Below, piece after piece: positions 62,391 through 64,000 of a stretch of 64,000 nucleotides of DNA. Numbering within the stretch: position 1 is the first letter of the stretch; every line of letters begins with the position of its first letter. The DNA comes from Oceanospirillum beijerinckii DSM 7166 (GTDB lineage: Bacteria; Pseudomonadota; Gammaproteobacteria; Pseudomonadales; Halomonadaceae), in the NCBI RefSeq assembly GCF_000422425.1, contig NZ_AULT01000038.1, positions 1-64,000 on the forward strand, read 5' to 3'. The notes under the pieces are model-generated. The model saw only the letters and a program-made list of their open reading frames with translations. It did no database searches and had not been told where the DNA came from. The position numbers were made by a program, and so were the translations under genes.

Positions 62391-63878
62391 ATGAAAAGTC
62401 ACGCCGAGTGGAAAGCATTAAGTGAATCACTGATCCTGAATGGTCAGGCATATATTAACGGCAGTTTTCAGGCTGCGGTAAGTGGTGAAACTTTCCCAAG
62501 CATTAACCCTGCAACAGAAGCGAAATTAGCCGATATTGCCAGTTGTGATCAGGCCGATGTCGATATTGCGGTGGATAACGCGTTGCAAACCTTCCGTTCC
62601 GGTGTTTGGTCCGAAATGGCACCGAAAGAGCGTAAAAACGTCCTGTTGAAGCTGGCGGACCTTATCGAGCAACATCAGGATGAGTTTGCTGTACTGGATA
62701 CTATGGATATGGGTAAATCCATCTCCGAAATGGTAGCCATTGATGTACCGGATACCATTGACTGTTTCCGTTGGACCGCTGAGTGTATCGATAAAATATA
62801 CGGTGAAATTGCCCCAACGGCTCCTGGTACAATGGCGCTGATCAGTCATGAGCCTGTCGGTGTGGTCGCTGCGATCACGCCGTGGAACTACCCGCTGATG
62901 ATGGTGGCGTGGAAAGTGGCTCCTGCTCTGGCTGCAGGTAATAGTGTCGTGCTGAAACCTTCAGAAAAAGCTTGTCTGAGCGCACTGCGTCTGGCTGAGC
63001 TGGCTACTGAAGCGGGTGTGCCAGATGGTGCCTTTAACGTACTGCCAGGTTTTGGTCATACCGCAGGTAAAGCGCTGGCGTTACATCATGATGTCCACGT
63101 GTTGGCCTTCACCGGCTCTACCCGTGTGGCGGGTATGTTGATGGAGTATGCTGGCCAGTCCAATATGAAGCGTGTCTGGCTGGAGGCGGGCGGTAAGTCT
63201 CCGAATCTGATCTTTGATGATTGTGATGATATTAAAGCGGCAGCGGCGACTTCAGCGGCAGCGATCTTCTCTAATCAGGGTGAGGTCTGTATCGCTTGCT
63301 CCCGTATCTACGTACAAAAAGGTATCAAAGAGGAATTTATTGCAGCCCTGACTGAAGCGGCTGCACGCTTCCTGCCAGGTGATCCTTTGGACCCTAATAC
63401 CAATATGGGGCCGATGGTGGATAGTGCTCAGTTAGATACGGTGCGCCGGTATATCCAATCGGGACTTGAAGAGGGTGGTACTCTACTATGTGGTGGTGAG
63501 CCTGAGTATGTAGAAGGTAAGGGCTTCTTTGCCAAGCCAACCATTATTGCAGATGCCAATAATAAGATGACCTTTGTTAAAGAAGAGATCTTCGGTCCTG
63601 TTCTGGCAGTCTGCGAGTTTGAAAGCGAAGAAGAAGCGATTGAACTGGCTAACGACAGTCAGTATGGCTTGGGTGCAGCGATCTGGACATCTAATTTGTC
63701 CCGTGCACATCGTGTTAGCCGCAAGATCCAAAGTGGTATGGTTTGGGTAAATACCTGGGGTGAAGGCGATACCACAGTGCCCTTCGGTGGCGTAAAAGCA
63801 TCGGGTAATGGTCGGGATAAGTCCCTGCACGCTCTGGAAAAATACACTGAACTGAAAAATGTTTGGATTCGTTTGTAA
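62391..63878 (+). CDS. PuuC-like aldehyde dehydrogenase
   Basis: A 495-residue NAD(P)-dependent aldehyde dehydrogenase. Catalytic Glu265 is in WLEAGGKSPN and Cys300 in QGEVCIACS; the cofactor motif TGSTRVAG is intact at about 240. The sequence most resembles gamma-glutamyl-gamma-aminobutyraldehyde dehydrogenase (PuuC, also 495), including EGDTTVPFGGVKASGNGRDKS near the end. Such enzymes have wide aldehyde ranges. Beside the QHNDH genes it would oxidise the aldehydes made from amines to carboxylic acids. The ATG is preceded by GGGAGAAAAAG. The start is six bases past the good ribosome site. Confidence 0.9.
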   Translation: MKSHAEWKALSESLILNGQAYINGSFQAAVSGETFPSINPATEAKLADIASCDQADVDIAVDNALQTFRSGVWSEMAPKERKNVLLKLADLIEQHQDEFAVLDTMDMGKSISEMVAIDVPDTIDCFRWTAECIDKIYGEIAPTAPGTMALISHEPVGVVAAITPWNYPLMMVAWKVAPALAAGNSVVLKPSEKACLSALRLAELATEAGVPDGAFNVLPGFGHTAGKALALHHDVHVLAFTGSTRVAGMLMEYAGQSNMKRVWLEAGGKSPNLIFDDCDDIKAAAATSAAAIFSNQGEVCIACSRIYVQKGIKEEFIAALTEAAARFLPGDPLDPNTNMGPMVDSAQLDTVRRYIQSGLEEGGTLLCGGEPEYVEGKGFFAKPTIIADANNKMTFVKEEIFGPVLAVCEFESEEEAIELANDSQYGLGAAIWTSNLSRAHRVSRKIQSGMVWVNTWGEGDTTVPFGGVKASGNGRDKSLHALEKYTELKNVWIRL

Positions 63879-64000
63879 GTCATATGTTGTAGGTCGTGAA
63901 CTGCAAGCCTGAATTGTCTGGTTTCTTGGATCTAACGGTAGGAGGGTTGCCTACTTCTAAGCCATACGTAGCTCAGTAAAGGCTACTTGAATTATTATCT

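Noticed and set aside
1-64000. CRISPR arrays
   Set aside because: No regularly spaced identical repeats with unique spacers were seen in any intergenic region.
1-64000. tRNA or rRNA genes
   Set aside because: I noticed no tRNA-like or rRNA-like sequence in the gaps; a covariance-model scan would be the decisive check.

Overview
The window looks like a chromosome segment of a marine, aerobic, metabolically versatile gammaproteobacterium, most likely an Oceanospirillales relative of Neptuniibacter, Amphritea or Marinobacterium. This is inferred from moderate GC, the style of the encoded proteins, and the mix of phenylacetate and amine catabolism, large hybrid sensor kinases and c-di-GMP proteins. 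No rRNA or tRNA gene is present to confirm it.

Left part (1-17.6 kb): the N-terminal part of an IS630-type transposase, an acyltransferase, an ErcA-like iron alcohol dehydrogenase overlapping a hybrid histidine kinase, a type II NADH dehydrogenase, a four-gene Fec-type iron/siderophore ABC importer, a 180-bp IS66-like MITE, and a two-gene octaheme HAO-like cytochrome plus NapC/NirT quinol dehydrogenase module. Then come a thiolase-like protein, a DUF2889 protein, a ferredoxin-NADP reductase-like enzyme and the repressor PaaX.

Centre (18-34.4 kb): an orphan branched-chain-type solute-binding protein, an EAL-HDOD and HD-GYP pair, a YjfB-like motility protein, and the lower phenylacetate pathway. 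paaFGHIJK is transcribed leftward. paaN, paaY, a second crotonase and a flavin reductase-like protein lie rightward across a 950-bp control region rich in dyads. The ring-epoxidase genes paaABCDE are not in the window, and PaaN lacks the MaoC hydratase domain of PaaZ.

Right part (34.9-64 kb): a 1221-residue hybrid kinase, glycerate kinase, an EamA transporter, a DUF4351 remnant, and a complete quinohemoprotein amine dehydrogenase (QHNDH) island. The structural and maturation genes qhpA-D-C-B, a porin, an ABC exporter (QhpF), a subtilisin-like leader peptidase (QhpE) and an FAD hydroxylase (QhpG) read rightward. A divergent 2325-residue kinase-ATPase-sensor protein and its OmpR-type response regulator probably control them. 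A HAD phosphatase, a LysR regulator and a PuuC-like aldehyde dehydrogenase follow. The island can oxidise amines in the periplasm to aldehydes, which the dehydrogenase could convert to acids; phenylethylamine would give phenylacetate, the substrate of the paa pathway 15-30 kb away.

The most interesting non-gene signals are a near-identical 18-19 bp motif upstream of both ercA and qhpA, suggesting co-regulation, a 13-bp imperfect dyad at the qhpA/regulator divergon, and the MITE with an exact 8-bp target duplication.
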